A stretch of 64,000 bases of DNA from Sphingomonas alpina (GCF_014490665.1 NZ_CP061038.1:186001-250000), one strand, 5' to 3'. Shown: positions 16,485-25,738, counted from the stretch's first letter. Program-made: numbers and translations. The notes: a model not told the origin generated them from the sequence alone.

Positions 16485-19400
16485 CTATTCGGCGGGCTGA
16501 AGTGTGGGAGCCGAGCCTTCGGAGGACTGGCTCCCTGTGGCGGAGCCTGCCTGACGCTTGCGGCCAAGCCGCAACGCCAGTGCCCGGCACACCACATAGA
16601 AGGTCGGCGTGAAGAGCAGGCCGAAGCCGGTCACCCCGATCATGCCGAAGAACACCGCGGTGCCCAGCGCCTGGCGAAGCTCGGCGCCGGCCCCGCTTGC
16701 CGTCACCAGCGGCACCGTGCCGAGGATAAAGGCGAAGCTGGTCATCAGGATCGGCCGCAACCGGTCCTTGGCCGCACGTACTGCCGCTTCGATCGGCGAC
16801 AGCCCGTCCTGGTCCTCGGCCTGCTTGGCGAACTCGACCACCAGGATCGCGTTCTTCGCGGCCAAAGCAATCAGCACGACCAGGCCGATCTGGGTCAGGA
16901 CGTTATTGTCCATCCCCCGCAGGTTCACCCCGGCCATGGCCGCGAGCAGACACATCGGCACGATCAGCACGATCGCGAGCGGCAAGGTGATGCTCTCATA
17001 CTGTGCCGCAAGGACCAGGAAGACGAACACCACGGCCATCAGGAAGACCAGGGCCGCAGTGCTGCCCGCTGCCTTTTGCTGGTACGCGATGCCAGTCCAT
17101 TCATGGCTGTAGCCGCTCGCCAAGGTGGAGTCGGCGAGCTTCTCCATCGCAACCAGCGACTGGCCCGACGAATAACCCGGCGCGGTGTCGCCATCGACCT
17201 CGACCGCGGGGGCCAGGTTATAGCGGACCACGCGGTATGGCCCGGTCTTGTCCTTGAAGGTCGAGACCGACCCGATCGGCACCATCTGGCCCGAATTGGA
17301 CCGCGTCTTCAGATTGGCGATGTCGGCGGTCGTATTGCGGAACGGTGCATCGGCCTGTGCCGTGACGCGATAGGTGCGCCCGAGCAGGTTGAAGTCGTTG
17401 ACGAACGCGGAGCCGAGATAGACCTGCAGCGCCTCGAACACCCGCTCCGGCGGCACGCCGAGCATGTTTGCCTTGGTCCGGTCGACATCGGCGAACACGC
17501 GCGGGGTGGCGGTTTCGAAGAAGGTATAGACCTGGTTCAGACCCTTGGTGGTGTTGGCCTTTCCGATCAGGTCATTCGATGCCTTGGCCAGCTGGTCATA
17601 GCCGCGCCCTTCCTGGTCCTTGACCATCAGGCGATAGCCACCGGCCGAGCCAATGCCCTGGATCAGGGGCGGCGGCACGATCATCAGCCGCGCTTCGGTG
17701 ATGTCCGCAGTCGCCTTTTGCGCCTGAGCCATGATCTCCGGGAAGCTGACGCCAAGCTTCTTGCGCTCCTCGAAGCTCTTGAGCGGGAAGTAAGCGGCGG
17801 CGGCGTTCGGCGCGAGCGTCTGCGACGGTCCGTCGAACCCGGCGAGCATCACCGCGCCCTTGATTCCGGCGCCGGGCAGGATGCGCGCGGCGACCTTGCG
17901 CATCACCGCATCGGTACGCTCGACCGAGGAGCCGGGCGGCAGCTGGATGACGGTCAGGAAGTAGCCCTGGTCCTGTGCCGGGATGAAGCCGGTCGGCGTC
18001 GCCCAGAACACGCCCGCCGTGATCGCGATCAGCGCGGCATAGGCGGTCATCATCTTCTTCGGCGCCGACACCAGCCGTCGCGTCAGGGCGGCATAGCCGA
18101 TGCTGAGCCGCTCGAACCCGCGGTTGAACGCGTCGGCGGCACGGCGCAGCAACTGCGTGAAGCGGTTGCCCGTGCCCTGCTGCGCGTTGGGCTTGAGCAG
18201 GATCGCGGCAAGCGCCGGGGACAGAGTGAGCGAGAGGATCAGCGAGATCACCGTCGCGGTCGAGATGGTCACCGCGAACTGGCGGTAGAACGCGCCCGAC
18301 AGGCCGGTGAGGAACACGGTCGGGATGAACACCGCGATCAGCACCAGCACGATCGCGACCAGGGCGCCGGACACTTCGTCCATCGACTTGCGCGCCGCCT
18401 CCAGTGGCGACAGGCCATGCTCCAGGTTGCGCTCGACATTCTCGACCACGACGATCGCGTCGTCGACTACCACACCGATCGCCAGCACCAGGCCGAACAG
18501 CGAGAGGTTGTTGAGCGAATAGCCCATCGCCGCCAGCACCGCGAAGGTGCCGATCAGCGAGACCGGGATCGCGACCACCGGGATGATCGCCGCACGCCAT
18601 TTCTGCAGGAAGACCAGGATGACGAGCACGACCAGCAGGATCGCCTCGAACAACGTGTCCTTCACCGCGTCGATCGACTGCGAGATGAACTCGGTCGGGT
18701 TGTAGATGACGCTATAGGCAAGGCCCTTGGGGAAGCGGGCCGACATGTCCTTCATTGCCGCATTGACGCCTTCGGCCGCGGCAAGCGCGTTCGATCCGGG
18801 GCGCTGAAACACCGCGACGATCACCGTCGGCTTGCCGCTGAGATAGGTGTTGGAGCCATAATCCTGCGCACCGAGTTCGACTCGGGCGACGTCGGATACC
18901 TTGACCTGGCGGCCATCGGCGTCGGTGCGGATCACCACATCGGCGAACTGCTTGGGATCGGTCAGGCGGCCTTGCGTCTCGACATTGAGCTGGAAGGCAT
19001 TGCCGGTGGCATAGGGCGGCTGGCCCAGCGTGCCGGCGGCGACCTGCACGTTCTGGGCGCGCAGCGCGGCGACGATCTCGCCCGCGGTCAGGTCAAGCGC
19101 GGCGGCACGGCCGGGGTCGATCCACACGCGCATCGAATAGTCGCGGCTGCCGAACAGTTGCACGTCGCCGACGCCGTCGATGCGGCTCAACCGGTCGCGC
19201 ACCTGAGTCAGCGCATAGTTGGAGATATAGCCGCGATCGAGCGAATCGTCGGGCGAGACCAGATTGACCACCATCAGGAAGTCGGGCGAGGTCTTGCGCG
19301 TGACGACGCCAAGGCGCTGCACGTCCTCCGGCAAGCGCGGCACGGCCACCGCGACGCGGTTCTGCACCAGCACCTGCGCGGCATCCAGGTCGGTGCCGAT

Positions 19401-19691
19401 CTTGAACGTGACGGTGATGACCAGCTTGCCGTCGCCGGTCGATTGCGACGACTGGTACAGCATGTTGTCGACGCCGTTGATTTCCTGCTCGATCGGCGCG
19501 GCGACGGTTTCCGCGACCGTCTCGGCGCTCGCGCCGGGATAGACCGCGCTGACCGTCACGGTCGGCGGCACGATGTCGGGATATTGCGACACCGGCAGGC
19601 TGAGATAGGCGATCGCCCCGACCAGGGTGATGACGACCGCAATCACCGCGGCGAAGATCGGCCGCGTGATGAAAAAGCGCGAGAGGCGCAT
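16485..19691 (-). CDS. RND multidrug efflux pump, HAE1 (AcrB/MexB-like)
   Basis: A 1068-residue inner-membrane proton/drug antiporter. It begins with the canonical MRLSRFFITRPIFAAVIAVVITLVG and shows the twelve-helix RND layout with two large periplasmic loops; the proton-relay Asp pair sits in GVVVDDAIVVVENVERN (about 400-416). GFIPAQDQGYFLTVIQLPPGSS marks the second porter domain and YESITLPLAIVLIVPM the second membrane half. Length matches the family. It is the third gene of the operon under TetR control. Likely exports hydrophobic toxic compounds; the substrate cannot be deduced. Confidence 0.95.
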   Translation of the reverse strand: MRLSRFFITRPIFAAVIAVVITLVGAIAYLSLPVSQYPDIVPPTVTVSAVYPGASAETVAETVAAPIEQEINGVDNMLYQSSQSTGDGKLVITVTFKIGTDLDAAQVLVQNRVAVAVPRLPEDVQRLGVVTRKTSPDFLMVVNLVSPDDSLDRGYISNYALTQVRDRLSRIDGVGDVQLFGSRDYSMRVWIDPGRAAALDLTAGEIVAALRAQNVQVAAGTLGQPPYATGNAFQLNVETQGRLTDPKQFADVVIRTDADGRQVKVSDVARVELGAQDYGSNTYLSGKPTVIVAVFQRPGSNALAAAEGVNAAMKDMSARFPKGLAYSVIYNPTEFISQSIDAVKDTLFEAILLVVLVILVFLQKWRAAIIPVVAIPVSLIGTFAVLAAMGYSLNNLSLFGLVLAIGVVVDDAIVVVENVERNLEHGLSPLEAARKSMDEVSGALVAIVLVLIAVFIPTVFLTGLSGAFYRQFAVTISTATVISLILSLTLSPALAAILLKPNAQQGTGNRFTQLLRRAADAFNRGFERLSIGYAALTRRLVSAPKKMMTAYAALIAITAGVFWATPTGFIPAQDQGYFLTVIQLPPGSSVERTDAVMRKVAARILPGAGIKGAVMLAGFDGPSQTLAPNAAAAYFPLKSFEERKKLGVSFPEIMAQAQKATADITEARLMIVPPPLIQGIGSAGGYRLMVKDQEGRGYDQLAKASNDLIGKANTTKGLNQVYTFFETATPRVFADVDRTKANMLGVPPERVFEALQVYLGSAFVNDFNLLGRTYRVTAQADAPFRNTTADIANLKTRSNSGQMVPIGSVSTFKDKTGPYRVVRYNLAPAVEVDGDTAPGYSSGQSLVAMEKLADSTLASGYSHEWTGIAYQQKAAGSTAALVFLMAVVFVFLVLAAQYESITLPLAIVLIVPMCLLAAMAGVNLRGMDNNVLTQIGLVVLIALAAKNAILVVEFAKQAEDQDGLSPIEAAVRAAKDRLRPILMTSFAFILGTVPLVTASGAGAELRQALGTAVFFGMIGVTGFGLLFTPTFYVVCRALALRLGRKRQAGSATGSQSSEGSAPTLQPAE

Positions 19692-19807
19692 GAGGACTGT
19701 CCTTGATGAAGGAATTTGGTTTTTGGGCCGTCAGCGGGTCTCGCCCGCGCCGAGCGTGTCGAGGGGGTGGTTCGACAGGCGCGGCGCGGACGAAGGGCTA
19801 TCGATCC

Positions 19808-21084
19808 TTAGCGCGCGCCCAGCGTCGCCTCGCCGGCCACCGGCAGCGAAACCTGTGGCGCCGGAGCGGACGCCTCGCCGGTGATCTTGCCGGCACGCGG
19901 CTGGACCTTGGTTCCGGGCATGGCCATCTGGATCCCGGCGATCACCACCCGGTCACTGGGCGCTAGGCCCGAGCGGATGATGCGCAGGCCGTCCACGACG
20001 GGGCCGAGCGTCACCGGCTTGGCGACGACCTGGTCCTTCGCATCGACGGTCATCACGACCTTGCGCACCTGATCGGTCTGGATCGCGGCGTCGGGTACCA
20101 GCAGTGCCTTGGCGCTGCCCGCGGCGGCGAGGCGCATATTGCCGAACATGCCCGGGGTCAGGAAATAGTTCGGATTGCTCAGCACCGCGCGGCCACGGAT
20201 CGTGCCCGAACGCTGGTCGAGGCCATTGTCGGTAAAGTCGAGCTTGCCCTTCCAGCGATGCTCGCTCTCATCCTGCAACTGGATCTCGACCGCGGCCGGC
20301 TCCGCACCCGGTTGACGCGCACGCTGCGTCTTCAGATACAGGGCTTCCGATCCGTCGAAGCTGAAATAGATCGGGTCGAGCGCATTGATCGTGGTCAGCA
20401 CTGTGCCGCCCGTCCCTTCGCCGCCAGCCACCTGGTTGCCGGCATCGACGCGGCGGTCGGAGATCCGGCCGGCGATCGGTGCGCGCACCTGGGTGAACTC
20501 GACGTCGAGCGCACGTGCCCGGACCCGCGCATTGGCCGCGGCCAGCGCGGCGGTTGCCGCCTGCACCTTGGCGCGCAGCGAATCGACTTCACCGGCCGAG
20601 ATGGCCTCGTCGTCGATCAGCTTGGTCGCACGGCCGAGATCGGTGCGGGCGAGGACAAGTGCGCTCGAGGCGCTGGCGGCATTGGCGCGTGCCTCGGCCA
20701 GCGCGGCCGCGAACGGACGCGCATCGATGGTGAAGAGCAGCTGGCCCTTCTGCACGATCTCGCCGTCGCGGAAATGGATGCCGGTAACTTCGCCCGCGAC
20801 GCGCGGACGGATCTCGACCGTGCGGCTGGGGGCGAAACGGCCGACATAATCGTCCCATTCGCTGACGTCCCGCACCAATGGAGCCGCGACAGTGACGGCG
20901 GCGAGGGGGGAGCCGCCGCCACTGCCGGGGATTGATCGACGAGCCTGGCGCCGGCTGCGCCGATCAAGGCGAGAGGGAGAATGATGAGCGCACCGCGCTG
21001 CCAGCGCGGCAGGCGGGAAAAGCCATCACGCAGCGGCCGGACCGGCGTGCTGTTTTCGGTATCGATCGGGGTGACCATATTCAT
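19808..21084 (-). CDS. RND periplasmic adaptor (MFP), apparent frameshift
   Basis: The adaptor is split over two frames. The N-terminus (MNMVTPIDTENSTPVRP, then membrane anchor WQRGALIILPLALIGAAG) runs from 21084 in one frame. The rest (VTVAAPLVRDVSEWDDYVGR, lipoyl and hairpin domains to 19808) is one frame over. The switch lies at a run of six C on the coding strand (20905-20910); one extra base there joins PPS to PLAAVTVAAPLVRDVS as in normal adaptors. GGAGG precedes the ATG at 21084, which overlaps the upstream stop (ATGA). Either an assembly error, a mutation, or slippage; a TTG at 20878 could alternatively start an anchorless form. Confidence 0.8.
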
Positions 21085-21479
21085 GCGGCGATCCTCCATG
21101 CGAGCTGACCGACTTGCCCGCCGGTGACGCTCGCAACCAATGTCTCGGCCTGGCCCATGGTGAAGCCGGCCTGCAGGAACAGCGCGACCTCGGACGCCGG
21201 AAGCGCATAGCCGCGCTTCCAGGCATGAACCGCGAGGCGGCGCAGCGTTTCGAGCCGTGGCTCGGCGAGATGCGATGTGGTGCCGAGCCCGAACAGGCTG
21301 CCGAACGCGCGCGACAGGCGGCTCGGTTCGGACAGGCTGCTGATCCGGTCGCGCTTGGCCAGCGCGATGACGCTCCATTCGAGCGGCGAGAAGCCGGCCG
21401 GTGCGGTCATCTGACGGCGCTCGGCCGCGCGACCCATGACCGGGGCGGCCGAGATATTGTTGATGTCCAGATAAGCCAT
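21081..21479 (-). CDS. Unknown 132-aa protein, first gene of efflux operon
   Basis: Starts at 21479 with GGGG 7 nt upstream and overlaps the adaptor start by 4 bp, so it is the leader gene of the RND operon. No signal peptide or membrane helix is visible; the sequence is helical with FSPLEWSVIALAKRDRISSL near residue 30 and a Leu/Ala-rich C-terminal half (LETLRRLAVHAWKRGYALP). It is not one of the three structural pump parts. I do not recognise the family. Position suggests an accessory or regulatory role, which is inference. Confidence 0.7.
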   Translation of the reverse strand: MAYLDINNISAAPVMGRAAERRQMTAPAGFSPLEWSVIALAKRDRISSLSEPSRLSRAFGSLFGLGTTSHLAEPRLETLRRLAVHAWKRGYALPASEVALFLQAGFTMGQAETLVASVTGGQVGQLAWRIAA

Positions 21480-21714
21480 TGGAAATCCCCTTGAATTTAG
21501 ATCGCGCAACGCCACCCGCAGAAGACCCGTCCTCTGCGCCGCACTGGCCATCAGGCAATGATACGCCGCTCGCGAAAGCACCTGTCGGTGCCCACGATCG
21601 CCGTCTGAAATTGGTGAAGTGCAACGGGCCGAGACCCGCCGCGCCGGAATTAGTTGTTCGTCATCAGGGGTTCTCCCTAGCCGACCGTCGGGCTCACGGG
21701 AGAGTCCAACTTCA

Positions 21715-21775
21715 ATACCAATCGGTATATAACTTCATGCCGCAGTGCGTCAAGCACTTTGTGTACCGCTAGGTA
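21715..21775 (-). promoter_or_regulatory. TetR-controlled promoter of RND operon with operators
   Basis: On the minus strand, TTGACG (21753-21748) and TATATA (21731-21726) are separated by 16 bp, a good sigma-70 type promoter. The palindrome-like ATACCAATCGGTAT (21715-21728) overlaps the -10 region and matches the perfect palindrome at the tetR start in 13 of 14 bases. A third weaker half-site pair, TACCGCTAGGTA (21764-21775), lies just upstream of the -35. Binding here would block transcription. Confidence 0.7.
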
Positions 21776-21784
21776 TGTTTATTT

Positions 21785-22396
21785 TTAGCGGGTCGGCCAG
21801 ATCGACAGGCTGGTGTCGACCAGCTGCTGCAACTGAGCGCATGACGCGCCCGATCCCGCCTGAACCGACAGGCCCTGGAGCAGGGCATAAAGATAGCGTG
21901 CGAGCGCATCGGGTTCCAAGGTCTCGGGCAAATCGCCCTCCTGCTTGGCGCGCTCGAAGCGCGCGATAAGCGCGGCTTCGGACGAGACGCGGCGCGCGGC
22001 GACATCCGCCTTGATCGATTCGGCGCCGCCACACGACACTGAGCTGATCACGCCCATGCACCCTTTCGGGTCGCATGTGCTCATCTGCATCTCGAGTGCC
22101 CCGGTCATGAAGCGCTCGGCCACGCCACGCGCGGTCGGGGCTTCGAGGGCGGCGACGGTATAAGCGAGCTTTTCGCGCTCATAGAGATCGAGCGCCTTGT
22201 GAAACAGGGCTTCCTTATTGCCGAAAGCGGCGTAGAGGCTGGGCTTGGTAATCCCCATCTCGGCGGTCAGTTCGGCCATCGAGGCGCACTCATAGCCGTT
22301 GCGCCAGAAGACGCGCAGAGCCGCGGCGAGCGCTTCCTCCGTGCAGAATTCCCGGGGCCGCCCTTTGACCGGCGGAGGGGCTAGAGTCTGTTCCAT
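21785..22396 (-). CDS. TetR-family repressor of the RND efflux operon
   Basis: A 203-residue TetR protein. The N-terminal helix-turn-helix is clear (EALAAALRVFWRNGYECASM, then MGITKPSLYAAFGNKEALF), as is the ligand domain with a Cys-containing segment (STCDPKGCMGV, SVSCGGAE) typical of the AcrR/YcdC-like group. It lies upstream of and in the same direction as the efflux operon. Matching palindromes cover its own start and the operon promoter, indicating autorepression and control of the pump. The ATG at 22396 lies 9 nt after a TATATA -10 box, so the message is probably leaderless. Confidence 0.9.
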   Translation of the reverse strand: MEQTLAPPPVKGRPREFCTEEALAAALRVFWRNGYECASMAELTAEMGITKPSLYAAFGNKEALFHKALDLYEREKLAYTVAALEAPTARGVAERFMTGALEMQMSTCDPKGCMGVISSVSCGGAESIKADVAARRVSSEAALIARFERAKQEGDLPETLEPDALARYLYALLQGLSVQAGSGASCAQLQQLVDTSLSIWPTR

Positions 22397-22433
22397 ACCG
22401 ATCGGTATATAGTAACTTTGCCGCCTGCGTCCA
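22395..22433 (-). promoter_or_regulatory. tetR promoter with perfect 14-bp operator over the start codon
   Basis: ATACCGATCGGTAT (22395-22408) is a perfect palindrome that includes the ATG of tetR. TATATA (22411-22406) and TGGACG (22433-22428), read on the minus strand, form a promoter with 16-bp spacing, so the start point falls at or next to the start codon. Confidence 0.7.
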
Positions 22434-22567
22434 GTGCCTGCGTTCGGATCAACATGTTGATCCTCCCGGCTCCTTTCGACGTACCGGGGATTCCGCACAT
22501 GGCAGGAGTGGCGGGGAGCGGCTCGTGCGGCTATCGGATCGGCGCGCAATCGGTGAGGGAGCCGCCC

Positions 22568-22873
22568 ATGATTACCTGCCATGTCCGCTATGTCGTCGAT
22601 CAGGACAAGCTCGCCGAATTCGAGATCTATTCGCGCATGTGGCTCGCGCTGCTGCCGAAATTCGGCGGCGTCCATCACGGCTATTTCCTGCCGGCGGAAG
22701 GGGCGAGTGATGAGGCGTTCTGCCTGTTCAGCTTCGATAGCCTTGCGGCCTATGAGCAGTATCGCCTTGCCAGCGCGAGCGACCCGGAGGTGGCGAAGGC
22801 GATCGCCTATGCGAAGGAAACGCGCTGCTTCCTGCGCCATGAGCGGTCATTTTATCGGCCGCTGCTCCCTTGA
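22568..22873 (+). CDS. NIPSNAP-family protein
   Basis: A 101-residue ferredoxin-like-fold protein. MITCHVRYVVDQDKLAEFEIYSRMW and FGGVHHGYFLPAEG are typical of NIPSNAP/DUF1330-like proteins. GGGAG sits 6 nt upstream of the ATG. The role of the family is not settled; a small-molecule-binding or monooxygenase-like function is possible. It is divergent from tetR, so its expression might also be affected by the repressor, though the operator is 160 bp away. Confidence 0.8.
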   Translation: MITCHVRYVVDQDKLAEFEIYSRMWLALLPKFGGVHHGYFLPAEGASDEAFCLFSFDSLAAYEQYRLASASDPEVAKAIAYAKETRCFLRHERSFYRPLLP

Positions 22874-22881
22874 GGACAACC

Positions 22882-22908
22882 AGCCGGCACGGCAAATCCG
22901 TGCCGGCT
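22882..22908. terminator. Bidirectional hairpin terminator
   Basis: AGCCGGCACGG (22882-22892) and its exact complement (22898-22908) enclose a 5-nt loop CAAAT. The hairpin lies between the convergent stops of the NIPSNAP gene and the alpha/beta hydrolase gene. There is no long T run, so strength is uncertain. Confidence 0.6.
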
Positions 22909-22927
22909 ATCCATCAGGCTAGGCTCT

Positions 22928-23893
22928 TCAGGGTACGTTGCTGAGTATGCTCTGCCAGTTGGCGGTTTCAGTGAAGATCTCGCCGCCCGAGGCCTTGAAC
23001 GCCTGCTGGCCGTCGGCCGCACCCTGCAGCTGCCACATCATCCAGGCGGTCGGATAGCCGAGATAGCCATGCGCGCCGTTGGTGCAGAAGCCGAGGCCGG
23101 AGGGGCAGTTCGGCGTACCCTGGACGTCGTTGTGGTTCGGCCCTTTCAGGATCGCCTTGACCTTGTTCAGCGCGGCCGGGGTCGCGTTGTAATAGGCGGT
23201 GTTGGAATTGAGCTGCGACCCGAACCATTGGGTATCGGGCGAGATCAGACCGTCATTGGATCCGGCGATATAGAAGACCGATCCGCTGGTCGCGCCGGTC
23301 AGCGTCGCGGTCAGCAGGCAATTGCTCGCCGGGTTGCAGAAGGCCTGCTGCGCAATCTCGATCGCGATCGCGGTGCGGATGAGATTGGTCGATTTCAGCA
23401 TCCCGTTGATCGCACCGCTGGCGCCCTGCGAATGGCCCATCGCGCCGATCTTGGTCGTGTCGAGCTGATTGTAGAAGATGCTGCCAGAATCGGCATTGCG
23501 CGCCTTGATGTAATTCGCGCTGTCGATCACCGTCTGGCCCTCGCCGGTGGTGCCGTCGCGCGTCGCGATGACGACAAAGCCCCATGAGGCGAAATGGCGC
23601 AGCACAAAGGCATAGGTGGCGGGCGCGATCGGCGATGTGCCGGATCCGTTGGCCCATACGATGATCGGATGCTTGAATCCGCCGGCACCAAGATTGGTCG
23701 GATAATAGATGTCGCAGACGCTGCCCTTGGAATCGCAATTGGCGGCGGTCACCGTCTGCGACACGGCCCAGGTCCCGTCAGCGTAATATTTCTGCTCGAT
23801 CGGCTTGGTCGGAAGATTGGGAGCGGCGAGCCCCGCGGACGGAACGACCATGACCAGAGTCACGGCGATAATAGCGGCAAACGCCTTCCTCAT
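22928..23893 (-). CDS. Exported alpha/beta hydrolase (polyester/lipase-like)
   Basis: A 321-residue exported enzyme. The signal peptide ends near GLAA24. The alpha/beta-hydrolase core shows HPIIVWANGSGTSP (oxyanion region), the nucleophile elbow GHSQGASG (Ser about residue 155), the acid in GSNDGLISPDTQ and the histidine in KGPNHNDV. Several Cys pairs (CDSKGSVCD, CNPASNCLL, CPSGLGFCT) suggest disulfides, as expected for a secreted protein. It resembles cutinase/PET-hydrolase-like and chlorophyllase-like esterases; the substrate is not known. GAGGAG precedes the start at 23893. Confidence 0.85.
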   Translation of the reverse strand: MRKAFAAIIAVTLVMVVPSAGLAAPNLPTKPIEQKYYADGTWAVSQTVTAANCDSKGSVCDIYYPTNLGAGGFKHPIIVWANGSGTSPIAPATYAFVLRHFASWGFVVIATRDGTTGEGQTVIDSANYIKARNADSGSIFYNQLDTTKIGAMGHSQGASGAINGMLKSTNLIRTAIAIEIAQQAFCNPASNCLLTATLTGATSGSVFYIAGSNDGLISPDTQWFGSQLNSNTAYYNATPAALNKVKAILKGPNHNDVQGTPNCPSGLGFCTNGAHGYLGYPTAWMMWQLQGAADGQQAFKASGGEIFTETANWQSILSNVP

Positions 23894-24038
23894 CTCTCTC
23901 TCCTCGTTTTGCGTGACGGTCGCGTCTGACGACGCCGACGGTTGCCCGCCTCCCGAGTTTCCCGTCCGCATTTTTTCTGTGGACTCGATAAAAATTAGTC
24001 ATAAATATAAAAAAAAATCGAATCAAGGAGAAAGAGCC

Positions 24039-24869
24039 ATGGTTATATCGGTTGAAGACCGGATCGGCACAGGCGCTGTGGATGCACGAAGCGCGGGCTT
24101 TTCATGGCAGAATGTGGCGACCGACCGTCCTCTGCGCCGTCTGACCCTGGCCGAGGCCGACGCGTTCGACCGCGACGGGTTCGTCCTGATCAAGAACGCC
24201 TTCACGCCAGAGGAAATCACCGAGGTCACCCTGGCGATCGATCCGATCGAGGAAGCCTATGAGCGCTTCGTCGCGGAGCAGCAGGGCGGCGAATTCCGCC
24301 TGACCTCAGCCGGCACGATCACCTTCGCCGCGCATCTCGTCGCGCGGTCCGAGGTGCTGCGCGATTTCGCTGCGCACCCGGTGATCCAGGACCTGTGCCA
24401 CGATCTGTCCGGCGACCGTGTGCGGCTCTACTGGGATCAGTCGGTTTACAAGAAGACCGGCAAGAAGCAGGAATTCCCCTGGCATCAGGACAATGGCTAT
24501 ACCTTTATCGAGCCGCAGCAATATCTGACCTTCTGGATTCCGCTGGTCGATGTCGATGAGGAGAATGGCTGCCCGTGGATCGCGCCGGGGCAGCACAAGC
24601 GCGGTACGCTGGAGCATTGGCCGACTGCGATCGGGCTGAAATGCCTGGAGGAGGTGGAGGATGCGGTCTGCGTGCCGGCCAAGGCGGGCGACATCATCCT
24701 GTTCTCCTCGCTCGCGCCGCACCGTACTGGCCCCAATCTGAAGGATGGGACGGTGCGCAAGGCCTATATTCTGCAATATGCGCCCGACGGCGCGCGGACC
24801 CTGACCGCCGAGGGCAAGGAAATCCTGCAGGACGATCCCGGCCGCCAGTTCCTCATTCTCGGCAGCTGA
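24039..24869 (+). CDS. Phytanoyl-CoA dioxygenase (PhyH) family protein 1
   Basis: A 276-residue Fe(II)/2-oxoglutarate dioxygenase. The facial triad is visible as H149-Q-D151 (WHQDNGY) and H228 (APHRTG), with R240 as likely 2-oxoglutarate partner. AGGAG lies 8 nt before the ATG. It starts the plus-strand cluster of two PhyH genes, TonB receptor, TIM-barrel protein, GH5, GntR and symporter. PhyH enzymes hydroxylate lipids, amino acids or small metabolites; here the context suggests modification of an imported lipid or glycoside, which is inference. Confidence 0.88.
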   Translation: MVISVEDRIGTGAVDARSAGFSWQNVATDRPLRRLTLAEADAFDRDGFVLIKNAFTPEEITEVTLAIDPIEEAYERFVAEQQGGEFRLTSAGTITFAAHLVARSEVLRDFAAHPVIQDLCHDLSGDRVRLYWDQSVYKKTGKKQEFPWHQDNGYTFIEPQQYLTFWIPLVDVDEENGCPWIAPGQHKRGTLEHWPTAIGLKCLEEVEDAVCVPAKAGDIILFSSLAPHRTGPNLKDGTVRKAYILQYAPDGARTLTAEGKEILQDDPGRQFLILGS

Positions 24870-24871
24870 GT

Positions 24872-25738
24872 ATGATGCGCGTCGGTCTCGAGCTCGGGCG
24901 CCTGAAAAGCGATTTCGTGCGCGACGGCTTCGTCGCCGTGCAGGGACTGATCAACCCCGACGAACTGGCCGGCTATGCCGCCGCCGTCGACGCAGCGGTG
25001 GCGGTCCGCAAAGCGCGCGACACGCGCTCGCTGCAGGAGAAGTCGCGCTACGAACAAAGCTTCCTGCAATGCCAGTATATCTGGGAGGATTTCCCCGATG
25101 TCCGGCCGCTGACTTTCCACCCGGCGGTATGCGCCGTGGCGGCGCTGCTGGTCGGGTCCGACCGGCTCAGGCTGTGGCACGATCAGGCATTGTACAAGGA
25201 ACCGGGCGGTGCCTCGACTCAGGCACATCAGGATCATCCTTATTGGCCAATCGCGGAATATCGCACCGTCACGGCCTGGATTCCGTTCGTCGAGGCAAAT
25301 AACAGCACTGGCGGCATGGGCTATGTGCCGGGATCGCACCGGCAGGACGCGCGCTTCGTCGATATCTTCTCCGGGACGGACGGCGATGACGATCTGGCGG
25401 CTGACGCGTGCTTCGTGCCGGCCAGCCCGGGCGATGTGATCTTCCATCACGGGCTGACCATGCACATGGCGATGGGCAACGCCTCGGCGATGATGCGACG
25501 CGTCTATACCGCGATCTATTTTGCCGATGGCTGCACGCGCAGCACGGACGGCAAGCACCATCCATCGGTCGACCGCAGCGGAATTCCGCCGGGCGCGGTC
25601 ATCGATGGCGGGGCAACGCCACTCGCCTGGCCGCTGGGGTCGGGCGTCTATCCTGATCCTGCGCCCTGGCCGCAGATCGACGATGCGCGTGTGCGGCGCG
25701 TAGCGGATCTGGGAATCATACCGGCACCGCGCGCCTGA
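24872..25738 (+). CDS. Phytanoyl-CoA dioxygenase (PhyH) family protein 2
   Basis: A 288-residue paralogue starting 2 bp after the first PhyH stop, so they form an operon. The iron ligands H119-Q-D121 (AHQDHPYW) and H198 (LTMHMAMGN) are in place, with R209/R210 for 2-oxoglutarate. Identity to the first copy is low, so the two probably carry out different steps. The ATG at 24875 is equally possible. No specific substrate can be assigned. Confidence 0.88.
   Translation: MMRVGLELGRLKSDFVRDGFVAVQGLINPDELAGYAAAVDAAVAVRKARDTRSLQEKSRYEQSFLQCQYIWEDFPDVRPLTFHPAVCAVAALLVGSDRLRLWHDQALYKEPGGASTQAHQDHPYWPIAEYRTVTAWIPFVEANNSTGGMGYVPGSHRQDARFVDIFSGTDGDDDLAADACFVPASPGDVIFHHGLTMHMAMGNASAMMRRVYTAIYFADGCTRSTDGKHHPSVDRSGIPPGAVIDGGATPLAWPLGSGVYPDPAPWPQIDDARVRRVADLGIIPAPRA

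Noticed and set aside
16443..19706. A 1087-codon open frame on the plus strand opposite the RND pump
   Set aside because: It mirrors the pump gene exactly and gives an Arg/His/Asp-rich product without domain features; an antisense shadow of high-GC coding DNA.
19692..19807. Short hairpin TGTCGA...TCGACA between pump and adaptor genes
   Set aside because: Only a 6-bp arm; too weak to call a terminator or attenuator within an operon.
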